DNA from: Nonomuraea antri
GTDB taxonomy: Bacteria; Actinomycetota; Actinomycetes; Streptosporangiales; Streptosporangiaceae
Assembly: GCF_013283785.1 (NCBI RefSeq)
Contig: NZ_JABCPZ010000047.1
Location: forward strand, 1-55,161
Reading direction: 5' to 3'
DNA: 55,161 nt
Part shown: positions 46,403-55,047 of the stretch, piece by piece
How the letters are laid out: the number at the start of each line of letters is the position of its first letter
Position numbering within the stretch: the first letter of the stretch is position 1
Notes under the pieces: generated by a model
The model's input: the letters and a program-made list of their open reading frames with translations, nothing else
Databases searched by the model: none
Told to the model about the DNA's origin: nothing
Translations under genes and position numbers: made by a program

Positions 46403-47707
46403 TCAGATGTGCAAGGGGAGTTCGGCTGTGATCACCGTAGGTCCTCCGGGCGGGCTCTGGATGTCGATCATGCCGTCAAATGTCTGGACCCGGGCGGCCA
46501 GCCCGCGTAAGCCGGATCCGGCGCCGATCGCCGCGCCGCCGGCACCGATCACCGCACCCCCGGTGCCGTCGTCGCGCACCCGCAGGGTCAGGAGTCCATT
46601 ACGCGCCCGGACCTCGACGGCGGCGTGCCTGGCGCCGCTGTGCTTGACGACGTTGGCGAGCAGTTCCGTCGTGCAGAAGTAGGCGATGGCCTCGATGGCG
46701 GGAGCCGGTCGCTCGGGCAGGTCGGCTGCGAACCGGGCGGGGATCGGGCTCCGGGCGGTGAGCGTGGCGAGGGCTGCTTCCAGCCCTTGGTCGAGTGCCG
46801 GCGGGTGGATGCCGCGGATCAGGTCACGCAGCTCGGCGACGGTCTCCTTGGCGCTGCGGTGCGCACTGTCGACGAGGACGCGGGCGCGCTGGAGCCGTTC
46901 CTGCTGCTGATGCTGCTCATCATGTTCGTGCTGCTCGGCCTGTTCGAGCTCGTCCTTGGCCATGCCCAGGCTCATGGCCAGCGTCACCAGTCGTGCCGCC
47001 GTCCCGTCGTGCAGGTCGCGCTCGATACGGCGGAGCCTGGCGACCGCGTCCTCCGCCGCCAGCGCCCGTGCCTGCTCCAGCCGGCGGATCCGGGTGTCGC
47101 CCGGCGCGGGCCCGAGCAGCGTACGGGCGAGCATGCGCTCGGGGCCCAGGGCGAGGTGAACGCCCCACGGAGCGAGGAGCAGCAGCGCCAGTCCGGCGGC
47201 GCTCAGCAGCGCCGCGACCGGCCAGCCTGGAGGAGACAGGTGGGCCAAGGCGGCGAACCGCCCCCACAGGGGGCAGCCGAGCAGGAGCAGGCCACCTCCC
47301 CACAACCCGGCGGCGGACGCACCGGCGACCACGGCCGCCGGCAGCCGGAGCAGGCCGTGGATGACGGCGCGCCATCCCGTCACGTCGCCGAGCGCCGCGC
47401 CGAGCCGGTTCACCAGGCCCGGCCCGGCACGGAACGGGCCGGGATCGGGCACCCGCACCCCGGCCCACGCTCGTGCCAGCCGTCGATTGGCCGTGCCGAG
47501 CCGTCTGCCCGCCATCACGCTCAGGGCCAGCATCGGCACTCCGACGAGATTCGCCGTGAGGATGACGCTCAGCAGCATGAGAACGAGATGAACCAGACCG
47601 GTCACCACCAGGAACGGCAACGTCAGCACGTAAGCGAGCTCACGCCGCGATCGCGCCCGCACCGGAGCGGCGATCAGCACCCGCCACCTCTCCGCCTGCC
47701 TGTCCAC
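46403..47707 (-). CDS. NarL-type sensor histidine kinase
   Basis: 434 residues. An N-terminal 'sensor' membrane domain with four to five helices (residues 25-185), then a HisKA_3 dimerisation domain with His233 in ERDLHDGTAARLVTLAMSLGMA, and a GHKL ATPase (TELLANVVKHSG N box, VRDDGTGG, GSGLRGLAARV). An unusual His/Gln/Glu-rich insert (EQAEQHEHDEQHQQQERLQ) lies between the two HisKA_3 helices. GTG at 47707 preceded by GGAGGAGC; longer frames upstream are not protein-like. Signals through the adjacent LuxR-type regulator. Confidence 0.9.
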   Translation of the reverse strand: MDRQAERWRVLIAAPVRARSRRELAYVLTLPFLVVTGLVHLVLMLLSVILTANLVGVPMLALSVMAGRRLGTANRRLARAWAGVRVPDPGPFRAGPGLVNRLGAALGDVTGWRAVIHGLLRLPAAVVAGASAAGLWGGGLLLLGCPLWGRFAALAHLSPPGWPVAALLSAAGLALLLLAPWGVHLALGPERMLARTLLGPAPGDTRIRRLEQARALAAEDAVARLRRIERDLHDGTAARLVTLAMSLGMAKDELEQAEQHEHDEQHQQQERLQRARVLVDSAHRSAKETVAELRDLIRGIHPPALDQGLEAALATLTARSPIPARFAADLPERPAPAIEAIAYFCTTELLANVVKHSGARHAAVEVRARNGLLTLRVRDDGTGGAVIGAGGAAIGAGSGLRGLAARVQTFDGMIDIQSPPGGPTVITAELPLHI

Positions 47708-47892
47708 GCTCCTCCTCGCCGAACACCGAACGCCGGACACCGGCCAGCACACGCCGCACGCCGCGCGCCGTCCAAGCCTGACGGACACCGCCCGCGCGCC
47801 AACACCCGGACAGCCCGTGGGGGACATCCCGAAACCAACACGGAGGACGTCCCGGTGGTGGCCATCCGGTCGGCGAAACCAGAGTGATCACC

Positions 47893-49359
47893 ATGACGAT
47901 AACCAAGCAGCGGCGCGGTCGAACCAGAGCAGCGATCATCGGGGTGACGGTGGCGGCGGCGCTGGCGGGGATGACCCCGGGAGCCTCCGCCGCCCCGGAT
48001 ACGCAGCCGACCTGGCAGGACTGCGCCGGCCAGGGCATACCGGCCGGCATGCAATGTGCGGCGATCGAGGTGCCCGTGGACTGGGCCGAGCCGGACGGCC
48101 CGAAGGTCGAACTGGACCTGGCCCGGCTGCCCGCCACCGAGCCCGCGCACCGGATCGGCAGCGTGCTGGGCGTCCCCGGCGGTCCCGGGGCCGACGGGAT
48201 CGAGGACCTGAAGAGCGGCGCGGCCGACCTCACCGAACTGCGGCGCAGGTTCGACCTCGTCGCCTACAAGCCACGCGCCACCGTGTGGCGTGATCAGATG
48301 CCCCCGTCGTGCATGCGGCCTGGAACGTCGCTGTCCGACCCGCGGAGCCGGAAGCGGTTCAAGGCCATGGCCGCGGCGATGACCAGGGCCTTCGAAGCCT
48401 GCCGGAGCGCGGACAAGACCGGGCTGTTCGCCCACCTGGACGCACTGTCGGTGGCCAGGGACATGGACGCGGTCCGCGAGGCCCTGGGCGAGGAGCGGCT
48501 GAGCTTCATGGCCAACTCCTACGGAGGAGTGGCCGCCGGCGCCTATGCCCGGCTGTTCCCGCAGCGGATCCGCGCCATGTATCTCGACGGGACGATCAAC
48601 CAGGTCGACGGCTGGCCCGAGCAGACGCTGCGGGCTCTGCCCGTCCTGGAACGGGTCTTCACCCGTTTCACCACCTGGTGCGCGGACACCCCCGCCTGCG
48701 CGTTGCACGGTCAGGACGCCGGCGCGGTCTGGCGCAAGCTCATCCGGGACGCCGACCGCAGGCCGATCCCGGTCACGTCGTCCGAGTTCGGCAAGGGCGA
48801 GCTGACCGGATGGCACCTGCGGAGCTTCGGCTTCATCAGCGACCCCGGACCGGACGACTCGCGGTGGCTCGCCTTCGCCGCGGCGGTCGACAAGGCCCGG
48901 CGCGGGGACGGGTCGGGCTTCGCCGATTTCGCTCTCGGCAACGCACGGATCTGGGCCGCGCCCGGGGTCCTGGCGATGACCTGCGCGGATGACCGTGGCT
49001 ACCGCGGCTACGCGCAGCTGCAGAAGTTCCGCCGCCAGGCGCGGAAGGTCTCGCCGAACTTCGGGGGAGCCGCGTTCGACGCGCTCGGCTGCACCGGCTG
49101 GCCGCTGCCTGTCGCCAACCCGTCCCGCCCGCTGCCGGCTCGCGGCCTGCCGCCGTTCCTGGGAGCAGGCAGCACGTGGGGCGACTACGCGTGGACCGAG
49201 AGCTTCACCAGGATGATCCCGGGATCGGTGACCATCGGCTACGACGGGCCGGGCCATGTCCTGTACCTGTCGGGCAAGAAGTGCCCCATCCGACACGCCA
49301 CCACGTACCTGACCGACCTCAGGCCGGCCGAGCCGGGCACCACCTGCCCCGCCGAATGA
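47893..49359 (+). CDS. Secreted alpha/beta hydrolase (S33 tripeptidyl-aminopeptidase-like), degenerate motifs
   Basis: 488 residues. Signal peptide (about 1-33) then an S33-type layout: QDCAGQGIPAGMQCAAIEVPVDWAEP, VLGVPGGPGADG, nucleophile region FMANSYGGVAAGAYARLFP with Ser209, LDGTINQ, a cap with paired cysteines (WCADTPAC), and His455 in DGPGHVLYLSGKKCP. Compared with SlpD/SlpE/TAP enzymes the usual GFDPRGxGxS is AYKPRATVW, and the LDxxTP motif carrying the acid residue is replaced by GAGSTWGDYAW. So it may be a weakened or re-specialised hydrolase. Divergent from the sensor kinase at 47707. Start could also be the GTG at 47884. Confidence 0.85.
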   Translation: MTITKQRRGRTRAAIIGVTVAAALAGMTPGASAAPDTQPTWQDCAGQGIPAGMQCAAIEVPVDWAEPDGPKVELDLARLPATEPAHRIGSVLGVPGGPGADGIEDLKSGAADLTELRRRFDLVAYKPRATVWRDQMPPSCMRPGTSLSDPRSRKRFKAMAAAMTRAFEACRSADKTGLFAHLDALSVARDMDAVREALGEERLSFMANSYGGVAAGAYARLFPQRIRAMYLDGTINQVDGWPEQTLRALPVLERVFTRFTTWCADTPACALHGQDAGAVWRKLIRDADRRPIPVTSSEFGKGELTGWHLRSFGFISDPGPDDSRWLAFAAAVDKARRGDGSGFADFALGNARIWAAPGVLAMTCADDRGYRGYAQLQKFRRQARKVSPNFGGAAFDALGCTGWPLPVANPSRPLPARGLPPFLGAGSTWGDYAWTESFTRMIPGSVTIGYDGPGHVLYLSGKKCPIRHATTYLTDLRPAEPGTTCPAE

Positions 49360-49392
49360 CAGTCGTGTCGAACGGCTCTCCGCGGCATGACC

Positions 49393-50070
49393 TCACCGAC
49401 GCTCGGCGCCGCCGGGAGAGACCAGGCCGGTCTCGTAGGCGACCACCACGGCCTGGACCCGGTCGCGCAGGCCGAGCTTGGCCAGGATGCCGGCGACGTG
49501 GGTCTTCACCGTGGCCACGCTCAGCGACAACCGCTCGGCGAGTTCGGCGTTGCTCAGGCCGGTGGCCAGCAGGCGCAGCACGTCCAGTTCCCGGGGCGTC
49601 AGCTCGGACAGCTCGCGGTGGACGATGGGCTTGAGGTCGTCGCGGCGGGCGAAACGCTCGACCAGGCGGCGGGTGATGGTGGGGGCGAGCAGGGCGTCGC
49701 CGGAGCGCACCAGGCGTACCGCGGCCACCAGGTGCTCGGGCGAGACGTCCTTGAGCAGGAACCCGCTCGCGCCCGCGGCGAGCGCGGCGTACACGTAGTG
49801 GTCGAGGTCGTAGGTGGTGAGGATCAGCACGCGGGTGTCCGCACTGCCGCCTGCGAGGATGCGCCGGGTGGCTTCGAGTCCGTCCATCTGCGGCATCCGG
49901 ATGTCCATGAGCACGACGTCCGGCCTGGTACGTCGGACCGCGGCGACGGCTTCGTCCCCGTTGGCGGCCTCGGCGGGCACGTCGATGCCGTTGGCGGTGA
50001 GGATCATGCGGAATCCCGTGCGGACCAGCGCCTGGTCGTCGGCGATGACGACGCGCAGGGGCTCGGTCAT
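49393..50070 (-). CDS. NarL/LuxR-family response regulator
   Basis: 225 residues. Receiver MTEPLRVVIADDQALVRTGF with Asp56 in VVLMDIRMPQMDG, Thr in ILTTYD and Lys in FLLKDV; LuxR HTH LTPRELDVLRLLATGLSNAELAERLSLSVATVKTHVAGILAKLGLRDRVQAV. ATG overlaps the kinase stop by 4 nt (ATGA). Probably regulates the divergent ABC exporter operon at 51666. Confidence 0.95.
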   Translation of the reverse strand: MTEPLRVVIADDQALVRTGFRMILTANGIDVPAEAANGDEAVAAVRRTRPDVVLMDIRMPQMDGLEATRRILAGGSADTRVLILTTYDLDHYVYAALAAGASGFLLKDVSPEHLVAAVRLVRSGDALLAPTITRRLVERFARRDDLKPIVHRELSELTPRELDVLRLLATGLSNAELAERLSLSVATVKTHVAGILAKLGLRDRVQAVVVAYETGLVSPGGAERR

Positions 50071-51419
50071 GCGGTCCGCCACGGGAGGCGGGCCTTGACC
50101 CGGTATCCGCCCCCGGCCGCCGGTCCGGCGTCGAGGGTTCCGCCGTAGACGGCGAGCCGCTCGCGCAGCCCGATCAGTCCCCTGCCGCCGCCGGTCCTGG
50201 GCCTGGCGCCGCGGGTGCCGCGGGTGCCGCCGGTGTCGGTCACCTCGATCTCCAGCCGGTCGCCGTCCTGGCCGATCGTCACGGACGCGGCGGCCCCGGG
50301 CGCGTGCTTGATCGTGTTGGTGAGAGCCTCCTGCACGACCCGGTAGGCGGCGAGGTCGATCCCCGGAGGCAGCGGCCCGGGCGGCGACACCGTGGCGTCC
50401 ACCGGCACGCCGGCGGCGCGGACCCGGTCCATCAGGGCGTCGAGCCGGTCGAGCCCGGGCTGGGGTTCGAGCCCGTCGGCGGGCCCGTCGAGGCGTTCCC
50501 CGCCGGGGCCGGCGAGCAGGCCCATGACGTGGCGCAGCTCGGCCATGGCGGCCCGGCCGCCGGACTCGATCGCGAGCAGGGCCTGTTTCGACTGTTCCGG
50601 CGCCGCGTCCATCACGCTGCGGGCGGCGCCGGCCTGGATCACCATCACGTTCACATTGTGGGTCACCACGTCGTGGAGCTCGGCGGCGATCCTGGCGCGC
50701 TCCTCGGCGACGGCCCGGCGCGTGGCGTCCGCCTGCTCCTGCCGCATCGCGGTGAGCCGCCGCCGCCAGAAGCGCACGAAGTTGCCGAGCACGCCGACGC
50801 CCAGCAGGGCGAAGAACGGCCCCGTCCAGCCCGGCAGCACCGGCGTGACGTCCCCGAACCCGGCGCCGAGCAGCCCGCCCGCGAGCACCAGGCCACCCAT
50901 CGCCAGGACCCGGTTGCGGCTGTGCGCGATGGCGCCGTAGGCGGCGATCGCGCACGTCAGCACGGTGATCCAGGTCGCGTCCGCGTGGGTGGCCCGTGTC
51001 GCGAGCAGCACCGTCCAGAAGGCGACGAGCGGGTAGCGGCGCCGCACCGCCAGCGGCAACGCCGTCAGCGCCACGAGGAACGCGGGCGCCTCCTGGTACG
51101 GAAGCCGCACCTGCGCGGAGAGCTCCGCCGGGCTGGGGAAGGGGAGGCGGGGGTCGGCCGGGAACCGCAGGCTCTCGATCACTCCGGGCTGCTGCGCCGC
51201 GCCGCCGATCGCCGGATTCTGCGCCGCCACGGTCACCGCGAGGACCGTCAGGACGATCGCGAACACCACGTCGAAGACGAGGGCCCGGCGAGACGGTCGC
51301 GGAGACCCGCCGCCGCTCCGCCCTGGCGCGTCCGGGGCCGGGTCGTCCTCGTTCAGCCGGCGGTACAGGTCGAGCACCCGCCGCCACCACGGCCGTCGTT
51401 CGCTGGTCTCCACCGGCAC
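50067..51419 (-). CDS. NarL-type sensor histidine kinase
   Basis: About 450 residues. Membrane sensor part with some five helices (residues 48-215), HisKA_3 with His249 in RARIAAELHDVVTHNVNVMVIQAG, GHKL ATPase with EALTNTIKHAPG, VTDTGG and GGGRGLIGLRERL. The D/G box is modified by a GGTRGTRGARPR repeat insert. GTG at 51419 is preferred; ATG at 51449 adds ten residues. It forms a two-component pair with the overlapping regulator, divergent from the ABC operon, the usual arrangement for cell-envelope-stress-sensing exporter loci. Confidence 0.92.
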   Translation of the reverse strand: MPVETSERRPWWRRVLDLYRRLNEDDPAPDAPGRSGGGSPRPSRRALVFDVVFAIVLTVLAVTVAAQNPAIGGAAQQPGVIESLRFPADPRLPFPSPAELSAQVRLPYQEAPAFLVALTALPLAVRRRYPLVAFWTVLLATRATHADATWITVLTCAIAAYGAIAHSRNRVLAMGGLVLAGGLLGAGFGDVTPVLPGWTGPFFALLGVGVLGNFVRFWRRRLTAMRQEQADATRRAVAEERARIAAELHDVVTHNVNVMVIQAGAARSVMDAAPEQSKQALLAIESGGRAAMAELRHVMGLLAGPGGERLDGPADGLEPQPGLDRLDALMDRVRAAGVPVDATVSPPGPLPPGIDLAAYRVVQEALTNTIKHAPGAAASVTIGQDGDRLEIEVTDTGGTRGTRGARPRTGGGRGLIGLRERLAVYGGTLDAGPAAGGGYRVKARLPWRTA

Positions 51420-51665
51420 ATTGTCACGCCTGCCCGGTAAGTTCCACATCGGCCGGCGTGACGGGACCGCCCGCTCTTCAGAACTAGGTCGCGAGGATGA
51501 CCCGGCCGCGCCTCGTTCTCCAGCGCCAGATGATCTCGGCAGCACGGCCGAAGCGCGCCGGTGGGGGCCGCGCCTAGCTTCGTTCCCGGCACCAGGCCGT
51601 GGTGCGACCGCGGCCCCGTACGGCATGCCTCGACGATCGAGGCGCCGTTCACAGGAGGGCATAGT

Positions 51666-52556
51666 GTGACCTCTGTTCTGCGAGCCCAGGCACTGGGCAA
51701 GAAGTACGGCGGGCGCTGGGCGCTGCGCGAGTGCACCATCGACATCCCGGCAGGCCACGTCGTGGGGCTGGTGGGCCCCAACGGGGCCGGCAAGTCCACC
51801 CTGCTGAAGCTGGCCTGCGGCCGGCTCGAACCGACGGCGGGCGGCATCACCGTGCTCGGCGGCCGGCCGGGAGGCACGTCCGCGCAACTGGCCAAGGTCG
51901 GGTTCGTCGCCCAGGACACCCCGGTCTACGCGAACCTGACCGTCGCCGAACACCTGCGGCTGGGCGCCCGGCTCAACCCCCGCTGGGACGACGGCATGGC
52001 GCGGGAACGCATCGCGCGGCTCGGCCTCGTCCCCGCGCATCGGGCGGGCCGGCTGTCGGGCGGTCAGCGCGCCCAGCTCGCCCTCACCCTGGGCCTGGCC
52101 AAACGGCCCGACCTGCTGATCCTGGACGAGCCCGCGGCCGCGCTCGACCCGCTGGCCCGCCACGAGTTCCTGCGGGGGTTGACGGAGGCCGCCGCCGAGC
52201 ACGGGCTGAGCGTGGTCTTCTCCTCCCACCTGGTCTCCGACGTGGAACGGGTCTGCGACTACCTGGTCGTGCTCGTCGACTCCCGCGTCCAGATCGCCGG
52301 GAGCACCGACCGGCTGGTGGCCGCCCATCACCGGATCACCGGCCCGCGCCGCGATCCCGGCGATCCGCCCGCCGGCCAGTACGTGGTCTCCGCCCGGCAC
52401 ACCGACCGGCGGAGCACGTTCGTGGTCAGGGCCGACGCCCCGATGAGCGACCCGGACCGGACGGTCAGCCGGATCACCTTGGAGGACCTCGTCCTGGCCT
52501 ACCTGGACCGGGGCGCCGCCGAGCACCGGCGGGCCGCCCAGGAGGTGCGGGGATGA
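51666..52556 (+). CDS. ABC exporter ATP-binding protein
   Basis: 296 residues. Walker A GPNGAGKST (37-45), Q-loop Gln83, signature LSGGQ (130-134), Walker B LLILDEP (Asp154, Glu155), switch His188. The C-terminal 90 residues (after 205) form the extension found in YtrB/antibiotic-peptide transporter ATPases. GTG start behind AGGAGGG. Overlaps the permease start by 4 nt. Energises export or transmembrane signalling of a peptide antibiotic-type substrate; specificity unknown. Confidence 0.94.
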   Translation: MTSVLRAQALGKKYGGRWALRECTIDIPAGHVVGLVGPNGAGKSTLLKLACGRLEPTAGGITVLGGRPGGTSAQLAKVGFVAQDTPVYANLTVAEHLRLGARLNPRWDDGMARERIARLGLVPAHRAGRLSGGQRAQLALTLGLAKRPDLLILDEPAAALDPLARHEFLRGLTEAAAEHGLSVVFSSHLVSDVERVCDYLVVLVDSRVQIAGSTDRLVAAHHRITGPRRDPGDPPAGQYVVSARHTDRRSTFVVRADAPMSDPDRTVSRITLEDLVLAYLDRGAAEHRRAAQEVRG

Positions 52557-53617
52557 TCTGGCTGACCTGGCGCCAGTTCCGCGGCTCGGCCGCGATGACG
52601 GCCGCCGTGCTCGTCGTCCTCGGTATCGCCCTGGCCGTGTCCGGCCCGGGTCTGGCCTCCCGCTACGCCGCCGGAATCGCCGCCTGCGCCCCGGACGACA
52701 CCTGCGCCGACTTCTTCGACCGGTTCTTCGGCGAGCACCAGATCCCCTTCCTGGCGCTCACCCTCGTCGTGCTGATCCTGCCGGCGCTGGCCGGGCTCTT
52801 CTGGGGCGCCCCGCTGGTCACGCGTGAGCTGGAGGCGGGCACGCACCTGCTGGTGTGGAACCAGAGCGTCACCCGCGCCCGCTGGCTGGCGGTCAAGCTC
52901 GGGCTCACCGGCCTGGCCGCCATGGCCGCCGCCGGGGTGTGCGCGCTGGCGGTCACCTGGTGGTCCGATCCGCTGGACCGGTCGGCCGTGCCGGAGATGG
53001 CGCGCATGGCTCCGCTGGTGTTCGGCGCGCGCGGCATCACGCCGATGGGGTACGCGGCCTTCGCCTTCGTCCTGGGCGTGACCCTGGGCGTGCTGGTGCG
53101 CCGCACCCTGCCCGCCATGGCACTCACCCTGATCGCCTTCGCCGCGATCCAGGTCGCCATGCCGCTGCTGGTCCGGCCCCATCTGCTGCCCCCGGTCACG
53201 TCGGCGTTCGAGCTCGGCCGGACGAACGTGGAAGGCCTCGTGCCGCAGGGCGGCGCCGTACAGATCTTCCTGAGCACGTCGGCCGTGCCCGGCCACGCGG
53301 GCGCCTGGGTCCTGTCCAGCGACCTGGTCGCCCCATCCGGACGGGCCGGCGGCGGTCACGGAGCGGCGGGGCCGTCCTCGACGATCGCGCGGTCCGTCCC
53401 GGTCTCCACGACGTCGGGACCCTGCGCCCCCATGGGCGGTCTGGGCACCGACGCGTGCACCGCCGAGATCAACCGGCTCGGCTACCGGCAGCGGGCGACC
53501 TACCAGCCGCTGGCGCGCTTCTGGCCCTTCCAGTGGATCGAGACCGGGATCTACGCCCTGCTCACCTTGGGGCTCACCTGGCTCTGCTTCAGGCGGATAC
53601 GCGGAGGCCTGTCGTGA
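52553..53617 (+). CDS. ABC exporter permease
   Basis: 354 residues with about six hydrophobic helices (e.g. ALTLVVLILPALAGLFWGAP, KLGLTGLAAMAAAGVCALAV, YAAFAFVLGVTLGVLV). MIWLTWRQFRGSAAMTAAVL is the typical start of actinobacterial ABC-2-like permeases paired with YtrB-like ATPases; TRELEAGTHLLVWNQSVTRARWLAVKL is their cytosolic coupling region. A large outside loop between the last two helices contains paired cysteines (GPCAPMGGLGTDACTAE). ATG overlaps the ATPase stop; its stop overlaps the S41 protease GTG. Confidence 0.92.
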   Translation: MIWLTWRQFRGSAAMTAAVLVVLGIALAVSGPGLASRYAAGIAACAPDDTCADFFDRFFGEHQIPFLALTLVVLILPALAGLFWGAPLVTRELEAGTHLLVWNQSVTRARWLAVKLGLTGLAAMAAAGVCALAVTWWSDPLDRSAVPEMARMAPLVFGARGITPMGYAAFAFVLGVTLGVLVRRTLPAMALTLIAFAAIQVAMPLLVRPHLLPPVTSAFELGRTNVEGLVPQGGAVQIFLSTSAVPGHAGAWVLSSDLVAPSGRAGGGHGAAGPSSTIARSVPVSTTSGPCAPMGGLGTDACTAEINRLGYRQRATYQPLARFWPFQWIETGIYALLTLGLTWLCFRRIRGGLS

Positions 53618-55035
53618 CCGCCGTCGTCCGGGTCGCGTCCGCCGGGCTCGCTTTCCTCCTGATGACGGCGTGCACGGCGCCGGCGCCGCCGCGCGGCGAG
53701 AGCGGCACGGCGGCCGGCACGGTCTGCGCGCCTCCCACGGGCGCCCCTGGCAAGAAGAGCGCCACCACGATCGACGTCGTCGAGCAGGCGTACTTCTGCG
53801 TACTCGGCAACCATTACAAGGGCGCAACGCTGGACGCCCGCTCCCTGCTCACCGCCGGATTCGCCGCCCTGACCCGGGAGCTCCACCGCGCCGGACGAGA
53901 CCTGCCCGAGGCGCGGTTCCCGGCGCTGACCGGCGACAGGAAAGCCGACTGGGCCGCCTTCGAAACCGTCTACCGGAGGATCACCGGCCAGGTGCCCGAC
54001 CTGCGCGACCGGCTCGGCGTCGTCACCCTCGAAGCCATCGTGGCCGCTCTCGACGACGAGCACGCCTCCTGGGCGCACGACGTCGAGCAGCCGCCGGACC
54101 ACCACGACGGCGACGGTTACGGCCTGGGCCTCGAGGCGAACGTGAACGCGTCGCAGGCGGCCGGCGACCTCGACGCCGCCGTGCCGCCGCTGTTCGTCAT
54201 CGCCGTACGGGCTGGCGCGGCGAAGGCGGCCGGGCTGCGCCCGGGCGACGTCATCGAGTCGATCAACGGCTCGGCGCCCTTCATCGACCGGCGGGCCACC
54301 CCGGCGATCCGCGCCCTCTATCCGCGCTACCCGGAGGCGCGCCCGGTCGAGCTGACCCTGCTGCGGCCCCGCTCCGGCCGCCGCTGGAGCGTGACGCTCC
54401 AGCCCGGCCTGTTCCAGCAGGACCTCTCCGACCTGCGGGTGGTGCGGTCGAAGCTGCTGGACGACGACATCGCCCACGTACGCGCGACCGGCCTCCCGCC
54501 CGACTCCGCGGATCGGACAGCGCGGGCGATCTCCCGGCTGCGCAAGGGCCGGACGCTGTCCGGTGTCGTGCTCGACCTGCGCGGCGCCGGCGCGGGCAGC
54601 GCCACGGAAGCGACCCGGCTGCTGAGCGCGTTCGTGCACGGCGCGGTCACCGCCTATCACTGCACCGCCGACGACGCCTGCCAGAGCCTGCGGACCGACG
54701 ACACCGTCGCGCTGCTCGGCCTGCCACTGGTGGTGATCGTCGACCGCGGCTGCGCCTCGGCGTGCGAGCACTTCGCCGCCGCGGTCAAGGACCTGCGGGC
54801 CGGCCCGCTGGTCGGCGCCAGGACCGCCGGCCTGGTCTCCGGGCCGGTGCGGAAGTACCTGCTCGCCGACAACACCGTCCTGAGCCTGCCCACGAGGTAC
54901 CACCTGGGGCCGAACCGCGAGGTCGTCGACCGGATCGGCGTGCCGCCCGACCACGACGTGCCCCTGACTCCCGAGGACGCGGCCGCCGGGCGCGACCCCG
55001 CCCTGGCCAGGGCCCTGACCCTGCTGCACGAGTGA
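53614..55035 (+). CDS. S41-family (tail-specific/C-terminal processing) protease-like lipoprotein
   Basis: 473 residues. A lipoprotein signal (LAFLLMTAC, Cys20) tethers it outside. Residues about 165-265 contain a PDZ-like domain (VIAVRAGAAKAAGLRPGDVIESINGSAPF), followed by an S41 catalytic core: VVLDLRGAGAGSATEATRLL and VIVDRGCASACEHFAAAVKD with Ser382 at the nucleophile position. Cysteines flank this loop (GCASACE). The usual catalytic Lys motif of CtpA is not obvious, which fits the Tricorn/IRBP-like subgroup. Translationally coupled to the ABC permease (GTGA), so it may process or sense the exported substrate. Function inferred. Confidence 0.88.
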   Translation: MTAVVRVASAGLAFLLMTACTAPAPPRGESGTAAGTVCAPPTGAPGKKSATTIDVVEQAYFCVLGNHYKGATLDARSLLTAGFAALTRELHRAGRDLPEARFPALTGDRKADWAAFETVYRRITGQVPDLRDRLGVVTLEAIVAALDDEHASWAHDVEQPPDHHDGDGYGLGLEANVNASQAAGDLDAAVPPLFVIAVRAGAAKAAGLRPGDVIESINGSAPFIDRRATPAIRALYPRYPEARPVELTLLRPRSGRRWSVTLQPGLFQQDLSDLRVVRSKLLDDDIAHVRATGLPPDSADRTARAISRLRKGRTLSGVVLDLRGAGAGSATEATRLLSAFVHGAVTAYHCTADDACQSLRTDDTVALLGLPLVVIVDRGCASACEHFAAAVKDLRAGPLVGARTAGLVSGPVRKYLLADNTVLSLPTRYHLGPNREVVDRIGVPPDHDVPLTPEDAAAGRDPALARALTLLHE

Positions 55036-55047
55036 AGGGAACGCCCG

